64,000 bases of DNA from Brevundimonas sp. Root608 (GTDB lineage: Bacteria; Pseudomonadota; Alphaproteobacteria; Caulobacterales; Caulobacteraceae), in the NCBI RefSeq assembly GCF_001427825.1, contig NZ_LMGT01000007.1, positions 106,930-170,929 of the forward strand. The letters are read 5' to 3'. A program made the translations under genes and the position numbers. Position 1 is the stretch's first letter. Every line of letters starts with the position of its first letter. This document shows positions 10,348-19,904 of this stretch, piece after piece. The notes under the pieces were generated by a model. The model saw only the letters and a program-made list of their open reading frames with translations, had not been told where the DNA came from and did not search any database.

Positions 10348-10875
10348 ATGAAGTCCGCCGCCGTCCTCGCCGCCGCCGTCCTGCTGACCACCGCCGCCTG
10401 CGCGCCCGTCGTCCAGGGCGGCCCGCCCATCGGCCTGCCGCCGGGTCTGCAGGAAACGGCGCAGGTCGGCAGCATCACCCTGTCCAGCGAATGGCTGAAC
10501 GCCGGGGACGATTTCGCCGAAACCTTCTCCGACGAGGTCCACGAGGAACTGAGGCGCTGCATGTGGGGCACGGCCCCCATCGACGTCCGCGTCCACATCG
10601 ACCGGATGCAGCGCGCCGGCCGGCTCGAAACCCTGCTGAACGGCGACGGCGTCCACACCCTGTCCGGCACGGTGGAGTTCGTCGATCCCTCGCACGGAAA
10701 CCGCATCGTCGGCCGCTTTCCCGTGTCCGTGGCGACCAGCGCCCAGGGGCCGTTGGGCGGCGTTCTCGGTGACCGTCAGATGATGGTTTCGGAAGAATTC
10801 GGCCGCGCCGTCTGCGACCAGGCCTTCGGCCGCAACCCGCGCGATCGCGGCCCGCACAACGCCACGGTCGGCTGA
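10348..10875 (+). CDS. Putative lipoprotein of unknown function
   Basis: From the ATG at 10348 (GGGAGCC just upstream) the product has 175 residues. A basic and hydrophobic signal peptide ends in a lipobox TTAAC with C18 as the lipidation site, so it should be a membrane-anchored lipoprotein. The mature part contains repeated references to beta-rich segments (ALVEFVDPSHG-like region, TLSGTVEFVD) but I do not recognise the family. An in-frame upstream start at 10324 would add eight residues ahead of the signal sequence and was rejected. The 279 bases before it hold no gene that I can support; two GANTC sites lie there (GAATC and GATTC). Confidence 0.72.
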   Translation: MKSAAVLAAAVLLTTAACAPVVQGGPPIGLPPGLQETAQVGSITLSSEWLNAGDDFAETFSDEVHEELRRCMWGTAPIDVRVHIDRMQRAGRLETLLNGDGVHTLSGTVEFVDPSHGNRIVGRFPVSVATSAQGPLGGVLGDRQMMVSEEFGRAVCDQAFGRNPRDRGPHNATVG

Positions 10876-11099
10876 CGCGAAAACGGGCCGGCGTCTCCTT
10901 CCCGCGCAGTGGCTGCTGGAAGAGGCGGGCTATGGCGGGTTCGGACTGCGGGACCGCCCTGGCGCTCGAGCCCCGGGGAGGCCGCGACGTGGCGGAGGCC
11001 ATCGCCCGCACCGTGGCCGACCGCTCCGTGACTTCCTGTCGGCAACCAAAGGCGCGGCAAAGCTTTGCGGAATCAGGCCTGGCTGTTCGATCGGACTCA

Positions 11100-11879
11100 A
11101 TGGAAACCTTTCTGCTGTTCCTGGTCGTCGGCGTGCTGGCGCAATCGGTCGATGGGGCCCTGGGCATGGCCTATGGCGTGATCTCGTCGTCGGTGCTGCT
11201 GGCCTTCGGCGTGCCGCCGGCCATGGCCTCGGCCAGCGTGCACGGGGCCGAGGTCTTCACCACCGCCGCCTCGGCCGGCAGCCACGTCGCGCACCGCAAT
11301 GTGGACTGGCGGCTGCTGCTGCCGCTGGCCATCGCCGGGGTGATCGGCGGCTGCGTCGGAGCCTATGTGCTGACGGGCATAGACGGGGACGTCATCAAGC
11401 CCTTCATCGTCACCTATCTGGGGCTGATGGGGGTCTACATCCTGTGGCGGGCCGGCCATGACATTCTGCTCCGCCATATCCCGTCGTGGGCGGCCTGGCC
11501 GCTGGGGCTGGTCGGCGGCTTTCTCGATGCGGTCGGCGGCGGGGGCTGGGGACCGACGGTGTCCTCGACCCTGGTCGGGGCCGGACAGGAGCCGCGCCGC
11601 GCCATCGGCACGGCCAATACCGCCGAGTTCTTTCTGACCGTGGCCGTCAGCGCCACCTTCGTCTGGGCCCTGATTTCGGGCCACTGGGCCGACGCCGGAG
11701 CCCTGGAGCACCACGCGGCGGCCGTCGGGGGGTTGATCGTCGGAGGTCTGGCGGCGGCGCCGTTCGCGGGGCTGATCGCCAAGCGCGTGCCGCGCAAGCC
11801 CATGACCTATGCGGTCGGCGCCACCTTGCTGCTGCTGGCCGGATTCCAGGCGATGCAACTGGCCGGCGTGATCGCCTGA
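11100..11879 (+). CDS. TauE/SafE family sulfite/anion exporter
   Basis: Inner-membrane protein of 259 residues with about seven to eight hydrophobic segments. It shows the duplicated family pattern: an N-terminal half with DGALGMAYG and GVPPAMASASVHGAEVFTT, and a C-terminal half with LDAVGGGGWGP and GTANTAEFF. TauE/SafE proteins export sulfite, sulfoacetate or related organic anions. The frame is open another 56 codons upstream but that part is polar and unrelated, so the ATG at 11100 was chosen. No sulfonate-catabolism genes are near, so the substrate is open. Confidence 0.86.
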   Translation: METFLLFLVVGVLAQSVDGALGMAYGVISSSVLLAFGVPPAMASASVHGAEVFTTAASAGSHVAHRNVDWRLLLPLAIAGVIGGCVGAYVLTGIDGDVIKPFIVTYLGLMGVYILWRAGHDILLRHIPSWAAWPLGLVGGFLDAVGGGGWGPTVSSTLVGAGQEPRRAIGTANTAEFFLTVAVSATFVWALISGHWADAGALEHHAAAVGGLIVGGLAAAPFAGLIAKRVPRKPMTYAVGATLLLLAGFQAMQLAGVIA

Positions 11880-11883
11880 TACG

Positions 11884-11910
11884 AAAAGGGCGGCGGGTTC
11901 GGCCCGCCGC
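11884..11910 (-). terminator. Intrinsic terminator after the GST gene
   Basis: GCGGCGGG (11890-11897) pairs with CCCGCCGC (11903-11910) over a 5-base loop. On the minus strand the stem is followed by CCTTTTCG, so it should end transcription of the glutathione transferase gene. Confidence 0.7.
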
Positions 11911-11926
11911 GCCATCGTCCCGCGGC

Positions 11927-12523
11927 TCAACCAGGCCGGGTTTCCGCGAAGCTGGGCCGGGCCTCGATCGCCTCGTGCAGGGCGACCAGACGCGGACGTC
12001 CTGCGCGCCAGTCGAAGCCGGGGTGGCGGAAACCGATCCAGGCCACGGCGACGCCGGCGGTGATGACGCCCATGTCGAGCCGGGCGGCGTCGGGACGGGC
12101 GGCCTCGAGGGCGTCCAGCGCGCGGCCCATGTTCTCGGTCCAGCGGGCGATCCACGACGGCGAGCGTTCGCTTTCGGGGCGGCGGAGTTCGAGCAGCAGC
12201 TTGACCCCCATCTCCAGGGCGGCGTTCGCCTGGGTCTCCATCCGCCGCACGGCGAGGCGTTCAGGCCCGTCGGCGGGCATCAGGCGGGGCCCGGAGCCGA
12301 GCGCGTCGAGGTATTCGCAGATCACGGGACTGTCGTTGATCGGCAGGCCGTCCTCGGCGATCAGGGTCGGGACCTGGACGATCGGGTTGGACGCCAGCAG
12401 TTCGGGGGCATTGGCGTAGGGGTCGACGGCGACCTCCTCGATCCGGTCGATCAGGCCCTTTTCACGGGCGACGATGCGGCATTTGCGGGCGAAGGGTGAC
12501 GGGCCGGTGATGTAGAGCTTCAT
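11927..12523 (-). CDS. Glutathione S-transferase family protein
   Basis: A 198-residue protein with the GST layout. The thioredoxin-like N-terminal domain (1-78) begins KLYITGPSPFARKCR, includes the cis-proline in VPTLIAEDG and the NDSPVICEYLD glutathione-binding stretch. An all-helical domain follows (90-190). A serine or cysteine near residue 9-14 would be the catalytic group in bacterial beta/theta-like classes. Substrate unknown. It is followed by ispG on the same strand after a 32-base gap in the upstream direction. Confidence 0.88.
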   Translation of the reverse strand: MKLYITGPSPFARKCRIVAREKGLIDRIEEVAVDPYANAPELLASNPIVQVPTLIAEDGLPINDSPVICEYLDALGSGPRLMPADGPERLAVRRMETQANAALEMGVKLLLELRRPESERSPSWIARWTENMGRALDALEAARPDAARLDMGVITAGVAVAWIGFRHPGFDWRAGRPRLVALHEAIEARPSFAETRPG

Positions 12524-12555
12524 GTCGACGGGCGGCTTTCCAGCGGGACGGCGGA

Positions 12556-13710
12556 TTATTCGGCAGGTTCGAGGACCGGCGGGGCGGCCTGCAGCGCCCG
12601 CGCGGCGTCCAGTTCGGCGGCCTTCTGTTCGACCAGCTCGACGATCTGGTCGATCATGCCGTCATTGGCCTGTTTGAACGCCATCTTGCCGTTCAGATAG
12701 ACCATGCCTGACCCGGCCCCGCCGCCGGTGAAGCCAACGTCCGTATACAGAGCTTCGCCCGGTCCGTTGACGACGCAGCCGATGATCGACAGCGACATCG
12801 GCGTGGTCACATGGGCCAGCTTCTCTTCCAGGATGCCGACGGTCTCGATGACGTTGAAGCCCTGACGCGCGCAGGACGGGCAGGCGATGATGTTGACGCC
12901 CCGGTGCCGCAGACCCAACGATTTGAGGATGTCGAAGCCGACCTTGATCTCCTCCACCGGATCGGCGGCCAGGGAGACGCGGATGGTGTCGCCGATGCCG
13001 GCCCACAGCATGTTCCCCATGCCGATGGCCGACTTGATCGTGCCCGAGCGCAGCGGGCCCGCCTCGGTGACGCCGAGGTGCAGCGGGCAGTCGATGGCCT
13101 CGGCCAGCTGCTGATAGGCGGCGACGGTCAGGAAGGGGTCGGAGGCCTTCACCGAAATCTTGAATTCGTGGAAGTCGTGATCCTGCAGGATGCGGGCGTG
13201 GTTGAGGGCGCTCTCGACCATGGCCTCGGGGCAGGGCTCGCCGTATTTCTCGAGCAGGTCGCGCTCCAGAGAGCCGGCGTTGACGCCGATGCGCATCGAG
13301 CAGCCGTGGTCCTTGGCGGCCTGGATGACCTCGCGGACCCGGTCGGGCGAGCCGATGTTGCCGGGATTGATGCGCAGGCAGGCGGCGCCGGCCCGGGCGG
13401 CCTCGATGCCGCGCCTGTAGTGGAAATGGATATCGGCGACGAGCGGGACCTTCGCCTCGCGGGCGATGGTGCGGAAGGCGGCGGTCGAGTCCTCGTCGGG
13501 GCAGGAGACGCGGACGATGTCGGCCCCGGCCTCTTCCAGCTGGCGGATCTGGTCGATCGTCGCCGCCGCGTCCGAGGTCGGCGTATTGGTCATCGACTGG
13601 ACGCTGATCGGCGCATCGCCGCCCACGGGCACGGCGCCGACCATGATCTGGCGGCTCTTGCGGCGTTCGATGTGACGCCAGGGACGGATATGCGAATGGT
13701 CAGCGCTCAT
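12556..13710 (-). CDS. ispG: 4-hydroxy-3-methylbut-2-enyl diphosphate synthase IspG
   Basis: [4Fe-4S] enzyme of the MEP isoprenoid pathway, converting MEcPP to HMBPP. From the ATG at 13710 the protein has 384 residues. A TIM-barrel starts at [12 protein letters not shown], and the cluster-binding C-terminal domain carries CPSCARQGF and CVVNGPGE, supplying three cysteines and the conserved glutamate. This is the short, two-domain bacterial type. The frame extends 13 codons further upstream. The order rodZ-like gene then ispG is also seen in E. coli. Confidence 0.96.
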   Translation of the reverse strand: MSADHSHIRPWRHIERRKSRQIMVGAVPVGGDAPISVQSMTNTPTSDAAATIDQIRQLEEAGADIVRVSCPDEDSTAAFRTIAREAKVPLVADIHFHYRRGIEAARAGAACLRINPGNIGSPDRVREVIQAAKDHGCSMRIGVNAGSLERDLLEKYGEPCPEAMVESALNHARILQDHDFHEFKISVKASDPFLTVAAYQQLAEAIDCPLHLGVTEAGPLRSGTIKSAIGMGNMLWAGIGDTIRVSLAADPVEEIKVGFDILKSLGLRHRGVNIIACPSCARQGFNVIETVGILEEKLAHVTTPMSLSIIGCVVNGPGEALYTDVGFTGGGAGSGMVYLNGKMAFKQANDGMIDQIVELVEQKAAELDAARALQAAPPVLEPAE

Positions 13711-13766
13711 GACGGGCGCAACATAGGCGTTCGATTGCGGCAAGGCCACGACAAGCGCTGTCGCAA

Positions 13767-14849
13767 TCAGCCCCCGGCGGCCGTGACCATGGCGGACTGG
13801 ACGCTGGCGGCGCGGGTCTGGGCCTCCGCCTGGGCGGCCTGGGTGCGGGCGGCGACCTCGGCGGCGGCCTGACGGGCCAGGGCCTGGGCCCGGACGTTCA
13901 GCTGGCCCAGAGGCGTCAGGGCGGCGTCCAGCGCGCCCCCATGCTCGCCGTTCAGATAGACGTCAAAGGCGGTCGGGTCCGAGACGTCGACCGTGGCGGC
14001 GACGCCGACCGGCGCGCGCCAGGCGTCTCCGGCGGAGAGCTGGCGGGCGAACAGCACCCGGCCGTCGGCCATCCGGACGACCAGGCTGGCGGCCTTGCGG
14101 GCCTGGATCACCACCTGTGAGGCGCTGGCGGAGGCGCCGTAGATGGCGCCGCGCGGATTGAAGGCCCGCTGGACCGGAGACGCCGAGGCGGCGGCCGCCG
14201 CGGCCAGACCTTCGGGCGAAGCCGGATCGACGCCGGTCAGCTCGGCCTCGAGGCCGGGCGTGATGTAGAGAGCCGGAATGGTCTGGTCCGGCGGCGCGGG
14301 CTGGGGCGCGGACAGCCGCAAGGGGCTCTGGCCCGGGACGGCGCCCAGGGTCCAGCTTTCGGGGACCGCGGCGATGTCGGAGGGCTGGGGCGCGCGCATC
14401 AGGCTGACGCGCTGGAAGACATTCCAGCCGATCACGGCCAGGACGAGAGCCAGACCGGCGGCGATCAGGCGCGGCGAATAGCGGCGGACATCCTCGAAGG
14501 CCACGCCGACGGGCGCCTGGAGCGGCACGGAAGGATCGGGGGTCTCGCGCTTGAACCGCTCCACCGCCAGCTGTTCGTCCAGGCCCAGGGCGTCGGCGTA
14601 GGCGCGGACATAGCCGATCGAGAAGACGCGGTTGGGCAGGGTCGAGAAGTCGTTCTGCTCGAGCGCGGTCAGATAGCGGACGGGCACGCGGGTGACGGCG
14701 GACAATTCGGCGAGGGACCGGCCCGACTGCTCGCGGGCCAGTCGCAGGCCGTCGCCGAGCGTCAGCGCGTCCGTGATCGACGGAACGACGTCCTTCCATT
14801 CGGGATCAGTCCGGAATTCGTCGGACCTGTTCCCCGTATCCAGCGCCAT
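13767..14849 (-). CDS. RodZ-like helix-turn-helix membrane protein
   Basis: From the ATG at 14849 the product has 360 residues. A Cro/CI-type HTH (about 33-90, [19 protein letters not shown]..) is followed by one transmembrane helix (127-146), a Pro/Ala-rich linker and a C-terminal DUF4115-like beta domain (about 265-335, [17 protein letters not shown]), then an Ala/Gln-rich tail. This is the layout of RodZ, which links MreB filaments to the inner membrane and controls cell shape. Adjacency to ispG supports the assignment. The frame runs 46 codons upstream of the chosen start through low-similarity sequence containing a perfect hairpin. Confidence 0.82.
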   Translation of the reverse strand: MALDTGNRSDEFRTDPEWKDVVPSITDALTLGDGLRLAREQSGRSLAELSAVTRVPVRYLTALEQNDFSTLPNRVFSIGYVRAYADALGLDEQLAVERFKRETPDPSVPLQAPVGVAFEDVRRYSPRLIAAGLALVLAVIGWNVFQRVSLMRAPQPSDIAAVPESWTLGAVPGQSPLRLSAPQPAPPDQTIPALYITPGLEAELTGVDPASPEGLAAAAAASASPVQRAFNPRGAIYGASASASQVVIQARKAASLVVRMADGRVLFARQLSAGDAWRAPVGVAATVDVSDPTAFDVYLNGEHGGALDAALTPLGQLNVRAQALARQAAAEVAARTQAAQAEAQTRAASVQSAMVTAAGG

Positions 14850-14871
14850 AGATCCTGACCCCACGCTCGGT

Positions 14872-14894
14872 TCGCATGGGGTGTCCCCATGCGA
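14872..14894 (-). promoter_or_regulatory. Perfect inverted repeat upstream of the rodZ-like start
   Basis: TCGCATGGGG (14872-14881) and CCCCATGCGA (14885-14894) are exact inverted copies separated by TGT. The site ends 23 bases before the ATG. It could be an operator or a leader hairpin; no T-run follows, so a simple terminator is unlikely. Confidence 0.45.
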
Positions 14895-15044
14895 CGCCGT
14901 ACTCGAACTCGGGGCCTGTACCATATCGGGATGACAGTTCGGGCCTGCCCCCGCAGACCACCCGGTTCCGGCTTGTGGATAACTCATTTGAGCTGACCGA
15001 TCAACGATTTGTTAGGCGTGCCGGCCAATTCGGGCGCGGGACGA

Positions 15045-17312
15045 TCAGATCGTGACGTTCAATTTCCGGGCCAGGGATTCCAGCTCGCCGCGGATCGATC
15101 CGGCCGAGGAGCCGAGCAGGTTGGTCATGCTCCGCCGCGCCGCGGTCAGGTCGGCCGACAGGATCATCCGCTTGACCGGCCCCACGCCGCCGGCAGGGGC
15201 CGACAGCCGGGTGAAGCCCAGCGTCAGCAGGGCGAAAGCCTCGAGCGGGCGGCCGGCCATTTCGCCGCACACCGAGACGGGCGTTCCGGTGTCGGCGCAT
15301 CGCTTCTGAATCTCGGCCAGGGCGCGCAGGGCCGGCGGCGACAGCGGATCGTAGCGATCGGACACCAGCGGATTGGTGCGGTCGGCGGCGAACATGTACT
15401 GGAACAGATCGTTGGTGCCGATCGAGACGAAGTCCGTCAGCGGCAGCAGGGCGTCGAGGTGCCACAGCAGGCTGGGGCATTCGATCATGGCTCCGACACG
15501 CAGCAGGGCGGGCAGGGCCCGGCCCCGGCGTTTGGCCCAGGCGCATTCGACGTCGACCAGTTCGCGGGCGGCGCGGAACTCGTCCACGGTGGCGATCATC
15601 GGGAACATGACGCGCAGCTCGCGCCCGGCGGCGGCGGTGAGCAGGGCCCGCAGCTGCAGCCTCAGCAGGCCGGGGCGGTCGAGGCCCAGGCGGATGGCGC
15701 GGCGCCCGAGCGCCGGGTTCTCCTCCCGCTCGGTCTCCAGATAGGGCAGGACCTTGTCGCCGCCGATATCGAGGGTGCGGAAGATGACGGGCCGGTCGCC
15801 GGCGGTGTCGAGGACGAGTTTGTAGAGGGCCGTCTGGGTGGTCAGCCGGGGCAGTTCCTCCGACACCATGAACTGGAATTCGGTGCGGAACAGGCCGATG
15901 CCCTCAGCCCCCGTGGCGTCGAGGTTCTCCAGGTCCACCGCCAGGCCGGCGTTGGTCAGGACGGTGATGCGGGTCCCGTCCAGGGTGACGGCGGGCACGT
16001 CGCGCAGCTTGGCGAACTCGGCCTGGCGTTCGCTGCGCACCAGCATGCGCGACTGGACGGCGGCCAGCATGTCGGGCCGGGGGCGCAGATAGGTCTCGCC
16101 GGTCTCGCCGTCGACGATGACGAGATCGCCCTCGGACAGGCGGTCGCGCAGGCCCATGACGCGGCCGACGCAGGGAATCTGCAGCGCACGGGCGACGATG
16201 GCGGCGTGGCTGGCGGCCGAGCCCTCCTCGAGCAGCAGGCCTCTCAGCTTGTGGCGCGGATACTCCAGCAGGTCGGCGGGGCCGAGGTTGCGGGCCACCA
16301 GGATGGCGTCGTCAGGCAGGTCGCGATGGCCGGGGTTGTCGCCGGCCAGGACCCGCAGCAGCCGGTTGGCCAGATCCTCGAAGTCGTGCAGCCGCTCCTT
16401 GATGTAGGGGTCGCGGGCCTGGGCGAAGCGGGCGCGGTGCTCGTTGCGGACGCGGTCGACGGCGGCCTCGGCGGTCAGGCCGGTGCGCACGGCCTCCTCC
16501 AGCGACCGGTTCCAGCCGCGATCGTCGGCGAACATGCGATAGGTTTCCAGCACCTCGAACGAGGCCCCGGCCAGCTTGCCCTGCCCGCCCTCGAGCATGG
16601 AATCGATATTGGCCTTGAGGGCGATGAGAGCCTCGCGCAGCCGGATCTCCTCGACCGCAGGATCCTCGGCCAGCAGGTTCTCGGGCGGGATCGGCGCCTC
16701 GTGCAGCACGACATGGCCGTAGGCGAGGCCCTCGGCGAAGCGCTGACCCTTGATCCGCTCGGGCCGGTGCGGCGCCACCTCGATGTCGCGCAGTTCGTCC
16801 TGGGCCAGCAGTTCGCCCGAGGCCACGGTCTCGGCCAGGACCATGGCGATGGTCTGGATGTCCTCGACCTCCTCCTCGTCATAGCGCCGCTCGGAGCGGT
16901 TCTGGACGACCAGCACGCCGATGGCGCGGCCGCCGCGCAGCAGGGGCGCGCCGAGGAAGGCGTGGTAGGGGTCCTCCCCCGTTTCCGGCCGGTAGGCGAA
17001 GCTGGGATGGGCGGGCGCGTTCGACAGGCTGATCGGCTCGGCCAGACGCGCCACCTCGCCGACCAGGCCCTCGCCGGGGCGCAGCCGGGTCTTGTGCACC
17101 GCTTCGGGATTCAGGCCCTGGGTGGCGAACAGCTCCAGCTCGCCCGAGGCGCGGCGCAGATAGATGGAGCAGACCTCGGCCACCATCGACCGGGCGATGG
17201 TGCGCACGACCATGTCGAGCCGGTCCTGGGCCGGCGCCGCGCCGGCCATGGCCTCGCGGATCTGGCGAAGGAGGTTGCGCGGCCCCCTCGTCGTCAATCC
17301 GCCAACCGGCAT
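15045..17312 (-). CDS. ptsP: Phosphoenolpyruvate-protein phosphotransferase PtsP (EI-Ntr)
   Basis: First enzyme of the nitrogen-related phosphotransferase system, which moves phosphate from PEP to NPr and then EIIA-Ntr. At 755 residues it shows an N-terminal GAF domain (about 20-165), an EI N-terminal domain, the phosphohistidine domain with H369 in GSAASHAAIVAR, and a PEP-binding TIM barrel with the SIGTNDLFQY and SVCGEMAG motifs. The GAF domain separates it from sugar-type EI (PtsI). It is the last gene of an apparent lysC-DUF3147-ptsP operon with a nine-base gap to the preceding gene. Confidence 0.95.
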   Translation of the reverse strand: MPVGGLTTRGPRNLLRQIREAMAGAAPAQDRLDMVVRTIARSMVAEVCSIYLRRASGELELFATQGLNPEAVHKTRLRPGEGLVGEVARLAEPISLSNAPAHPSFAYRPETGEDPYHAFLGAPLLRGGRAIGVLVVQNRSERRYDEEEVEDIQTIAMVLAETVASGELLAQDELRDIEVAPHRPERIKGQRFAEGLAYGHVVLHEAPIPPENLLAEDPAVEEIRLREALIALKANIDSMLEGGQGKLAGASFEVLETYRMFADDRGWNRSLEEAVRTGLTAEAAVDRVRNEHRARFAQARDPYIKERLHDFEDLANRLLRVLAGDNPGHRDLPDDAILVARNLGPADLLEYPRHKLRGLLLEEGSAASHAAIVARALQIPCVGRVMGLRDRLSEGDLVIVDGETGETYLRPRPDMLAAVQSRMLVRSERQAEFAKLRDVPAVTLDGTRITVLTNAGLAVDLENLDATGAEGIGLFRTEFQFMVSEELPRLTTQTALYKLVLDTAGDRPVIFRTLDIGGDKVLPYLETEREENPALGRRAIRLGLDRPGLLRLQLRALLTAAAGRELRVMFPMIATVDEFRAARELVDVECAWAKRRGRALPALLRVGAMIECPSLLWHLDALLPLTDFVSIGTNDLFQYMFAADRTNPLVSDRYDPLSPPALRALAEIQKRCADTGTPVSVCGEMAGRPLEAFALLTLGFTRLSAPAGGVGPVKRMILSADLTAARRSMTNLLGSSAGSIRGELESLARKLNVTI

Positions 17313-17321
17313 GCCGTCGCC

Positions 17322-17672
17322 CTACAGTCTGACGCCGACGCGCGCTGCGACGGCTACGGTTACACCATACAGAACTACCGTCAGCGCGCACCCGGCGAGG
17401 AGCGCGGGCCAGAAGCCGACGCCCCGCCGCAGCAGCGCGGGGATCAGCAGGAACATGGGCAGGGAGGGGAGCACATACCAGAAGGTCGCCTGCGCATGAT
17501 CGGCCAGGCGGTCGGCGTCACGGGTGTCGCGCCACAGCCAGATCATGCCCAGCACGGAAACAAGCGGCAAGGAGGCGAACAGGGCGCCGAGCGCGGCGTT
17601 GCGGCGCGCGGTCTCGGACACCAGCCCCACCAGCAGGCCGGAGATCAGGGCCTTGATGACCCCGTACAGCAT
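17322..17672 (-). CDS. DUF3147 family membrane protein
   Basis: A 116-residue hydrophobic protein with four predicted membrane helices (about 2-20, 28-48, 64-82, 88-110) and a polar loop WRDTRDADRLADHA. Its length and pattern fit DUF3147 proteins of unknown function. The ATG at 17672 overlaps the lysC stop codon by one base (TGATG), which implies translational coupling to lysC. The open frame extends far upstream but only as an antisense-like shadow within lysC. Confidence 0.75.
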   Translation of the reverse strand: MLYGVIKALISGLLVGLVSETARRNAALGALFASLPLVSVLGMIWLWRDTRDADRLADHAQATFWYVLPSLPMFLLIPALLRRGVGFWPALLAGCALTVVLYGVTVAVAARVGVRL

Positions 17673-18946
17673 CAGACGGTCTCGAGACCGTAGGCGGCAT
17701 GCAGGGCGCGAACGGCCAGTTCCGCATAGGCCGCATCGATCAGGACGCTGATCTTGATCTCGGAGGTCGAGATGGCCTGGAATTTCACGCCCTTGTCGGC
17801 CAGCGCCCGGAACATGGTCTGGGCGACGCCCGCGTGGCTGCGCATGCCGACGCCGACGACCGAGACCTTGGCCACGTCCTCGTCGACGCGCAGCTCCTCG
17901 AAGCCGATCTCGTGCTGGGCCGCGCGCATCAGCTCGGCGGCGCGGGCGGCGTCGCGGCGGCCGGTGGTGAAGGTCAGGTTGACCGCCCCCTCGCTGCGCG
18001 CCTGCGACTGGACGATCATGTCGACGTTCACATTGGCCTCGGCCAAGCGGGTGAAGACGTCGGCGGGGGCCTCGACCCGGTCGGACAGGCCCAGCAGGGT
18101 GATGCGGGCCTCGTCGCGGCTCATGGTGACGCCGGACACGATGCGTTTTTCCACGATTTCCTCCTCGTCGCAGATCAGGGTGCCGGCGTTGGCGGGCAGG
18201 GCCCCGTTCTCGTCGGGTTCGATGAAGCTTGATAGCACGCGCAGCGGCACCTGTTTGGCCATGGCCAGTTCGACCGAGCGGGTCTGCAGCACCTTGGCCC
18301 CGAGAGAGGCCATCTCCAGCATCTCCTCGTAGGAGATCTTCTCGAGGCGGCGGGCGCGGCTCTCGATGCGGGGATCGGTGGTGTAGACGCCGTCGACGTC
18401 GGTGTAGATGTCGCACGGGCAGTTCAGGGCCGCGGCCACGGCCACGGCGGAGGTGTCCGAGCCGCCCCGGCCCAGGGTGGTGATCCGGCCCGAGCGGCTG
18501 ACGCCCTGGAAGCCGGGGACGACGGCGATCTCGCCCTTGTCCATGGCGGCGCCGAGCACCTCGCCCGGGACGTCCTCGATGCGGGCGCGGCCGTGGGCGT
18601 CGTCGGTCAGGATCGGAATCTGCCAGCCCATCCAGGTCCGCGCGTTCAGCCCCATGTTGCGCAGCGTCAGCGCCAGCAGGCCGGCGGTGACCTGTTCGCC
18701 CGAGGCGACGACGACGTCGTATTCGTCGTCGGACGGTTCGATCCCCTGGCCCGGGCGGCCGGCGCCGTCGGTCCAGGCGACCAGCTCATTGGTCTTGCCG
18801 GCCATGGCTGAGACGACGACGGCGACCTGTTTGCCGGCGGCGGCCTCGGCGGCGACGATACGGGCGGCGCGGCGGATCCGCTCGAGGTCGCCCATCGAGG
18901 TGCCGCCGAACTTCATCACCAGTCGCGTCGTGTCTGGCCGCGTCAT
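17672..18946 (-). CDS. lysC: Aspartate kinase
   Basis: Phosphorylates aspartate, the committed step to lysine, threonine, methionine and diaminopimelate. From the ATG at 18946 there are 424 residues, the common length for monofunctional bacterial enzymes. The catalytic domain starts at [11 protein letters not shown] and includes the [20 protein letters not shown] signature region. Two C-terminal ACT domains follow (about 265-420, ITLLGLSD.. and [11 protein letters not shown]..), so feedback control by lysine and/or threonine is expected. The frame is open 150 codons further upstream, but that region is the divergent ubiG gene. Confidence 0.96.
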   Translation of the reverse strand: MTRPDTTRLVMKFGGTSMGDLERIRRAARIVAAEAAAGKQVAVVVSAMAGKTNELVAWTDGAGRPGQGIEPSDDEYDVVVASGEQVTAGLLALTLRNMGLNARTWMGWQIPILTDDAHGRARIEDVPGEVLGAAMDKGEIAVVPGFQGVSRSGRITTLGRGGSDTSAVAVAAALNCPCDIYTDVDGVYTTDPRIESRARRLEKISYEEMLEMASLGAKVLQTRSVELAMAKQVPLRVLSSFIEPDENGALPANAGTLICDEEEIVEKRIVSGVTMSRDEARITLLGLSDRVEAPADVFTRLAEANVNVDMIVQSQARSEGAVNLTFTTGRRDAARAAELMRAAQHEIGFEELRVDEDVAKVSVVGVGMRSHAGVAQTMFRALADKGVKFQAISTSEIKISVLIDAAYAELAVRALHAAYGLETV

Positions 18947-19001
18947 CGTGGCGGATCGCCCCATCTTGCGTGGAAGGCCGCGCGGGTTCATCCCTCGGCC
19001 C

Positions 19002-19805
19002 ATGGCCGCTTCTAACGACACGGTATCTGCGCGCAAACCCCAAAGCCGCCCGGATTTCAACGATCCGGCGCAGGGGCCGTCGATCGACCCCGCCGACGTG
19101 GCGCGCTTTTCGGCCCAGGCGGCGGAATGGTGGGACGCGCGCGGGCCGTTCGCGCCGCTGCACAAATTCAATCCGGCGCGGCTGGCCTTCGTCCGCGACC
19201 GGGCGGCGGAGCGGTTCGGGCGCGATCCCGGGACGCGCGCGCCGTTCGCCGGCCTGACCCTGCTGGACGTCGGCTGCGGCGGCGGGCTGATCGCCGAGCC
19301 GATGCGGCGGATGGGGTTCGCGGTCACCGCCATCGACGCCTCGGCCGAGAACATCGGCACCGCCCGGACCCATGCGGAACAGCAGGGGCTGGACATCGCC
19401 TACCGCGCCGCGACGGTGGAGCAGATGGAGGCCGGGGGGGCGGGGCCGTTCGACGTGGTCCTGACCATGGAGGTGATCGAGCATGTCGCCGATCCCGAGG
19501 CCTTCATCCGCGCCTGTTCGCGGCTGGTGAAGCCGGGCGGGATGATGGTCGTGGCCACCCTGAACCGGACGCTGAAGTCGCTGGCGCTCGGCAAGATCGC
19601 GGCGGAATACGTCCTGCGCTGGGTGCCGGCGGGGACGCACGACTGGAACCAGTTCCTCAAGCCCGACGAGATCCGGCTGATGCTGTCGGCCGAGCCGGTC
19701 GCGGTGACCGGACCCTTCGGTCTCGCTTATGATCCGTTCACGGATCGCTGGAGCGAAACGACGGACGCCGGGATCAACTACATGATGGTCGCCACGCGCG
19801 ACTGA
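19002..19805 (+). CDS. ubiG: Ubiquinone biosynthesis O-methyltransferase UbiG
   Basis: SAM-dependent enzyme making both O-methylations in ubiquinone synthesis. The ATG at 19002 gives 267 residues. Conserved family features are [20 protein letters not shown] at the N-terminus, the SAM-binding motif [17 protein letters not shown], and the [13 protein letters not shown] region. The HDWNQFL and [11 protein letters not shown] segments near the C-terminus are typical of UbiG. Its start lies 55 bases from the start of lysC, so the two genes share a short divergent promoter region. Confidence 0.95.
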   Translation: MAASNDTVSARKPQSRPDFNDPAQGPSIDPADVARFSAQAAEWWDARGPFAPLHKFNPARLAFVRDRAAERFGRDPGTRAPFAGLTLLDVGCGGGLIAEPMRRMGFAVTAIDASAENIGTARTHAEQQGLDIAYRAATVEQMEAGGAGPFDVVLTMEVIEHVADPEAFIRACSRLVKPGGMMVVATLNRTLKSLALGKIAAEYVLRWVPAGTHDWNQFLKPDEIRLMLSAEPVAVTGPFGLAYDPFTDRWSETTDAGINYMMVATRD

Positions 19806-19832
19806 CGCGGCCTTACGGCGAATTCATCCACC

Positions 19833-19892
19833 TTTCGGGGATGTAACGGGACAGGCGAAGCTTCGCGGTGGGATGAGGATTTATCCCCGAAA
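19833..19892 (+). promoter_or_regulatory. Nested stem-loop in the leader of the small lipoprotein gene
   Basis: TTTCGGGGAT (19833-19842) and ATCCCCGAAA (19883-19892) are exact inverted copies. The intervening segment contains the 12-base palindrome GCGAAGCTTCGC (19855-19866). The outer stem ends two bases before the GGAG ribosome site, so folding could expose or hide it. Confidence 0.4.
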
Positions 19893-19904
19893 CGGAGCCC
19901 CGTG

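Noticed and set aside
15009..17693. A long plus-strand frame opposite ptsP
   Set aside because: Gln/Gly/His-rich shadow of ptsP, with no recognisable domain.
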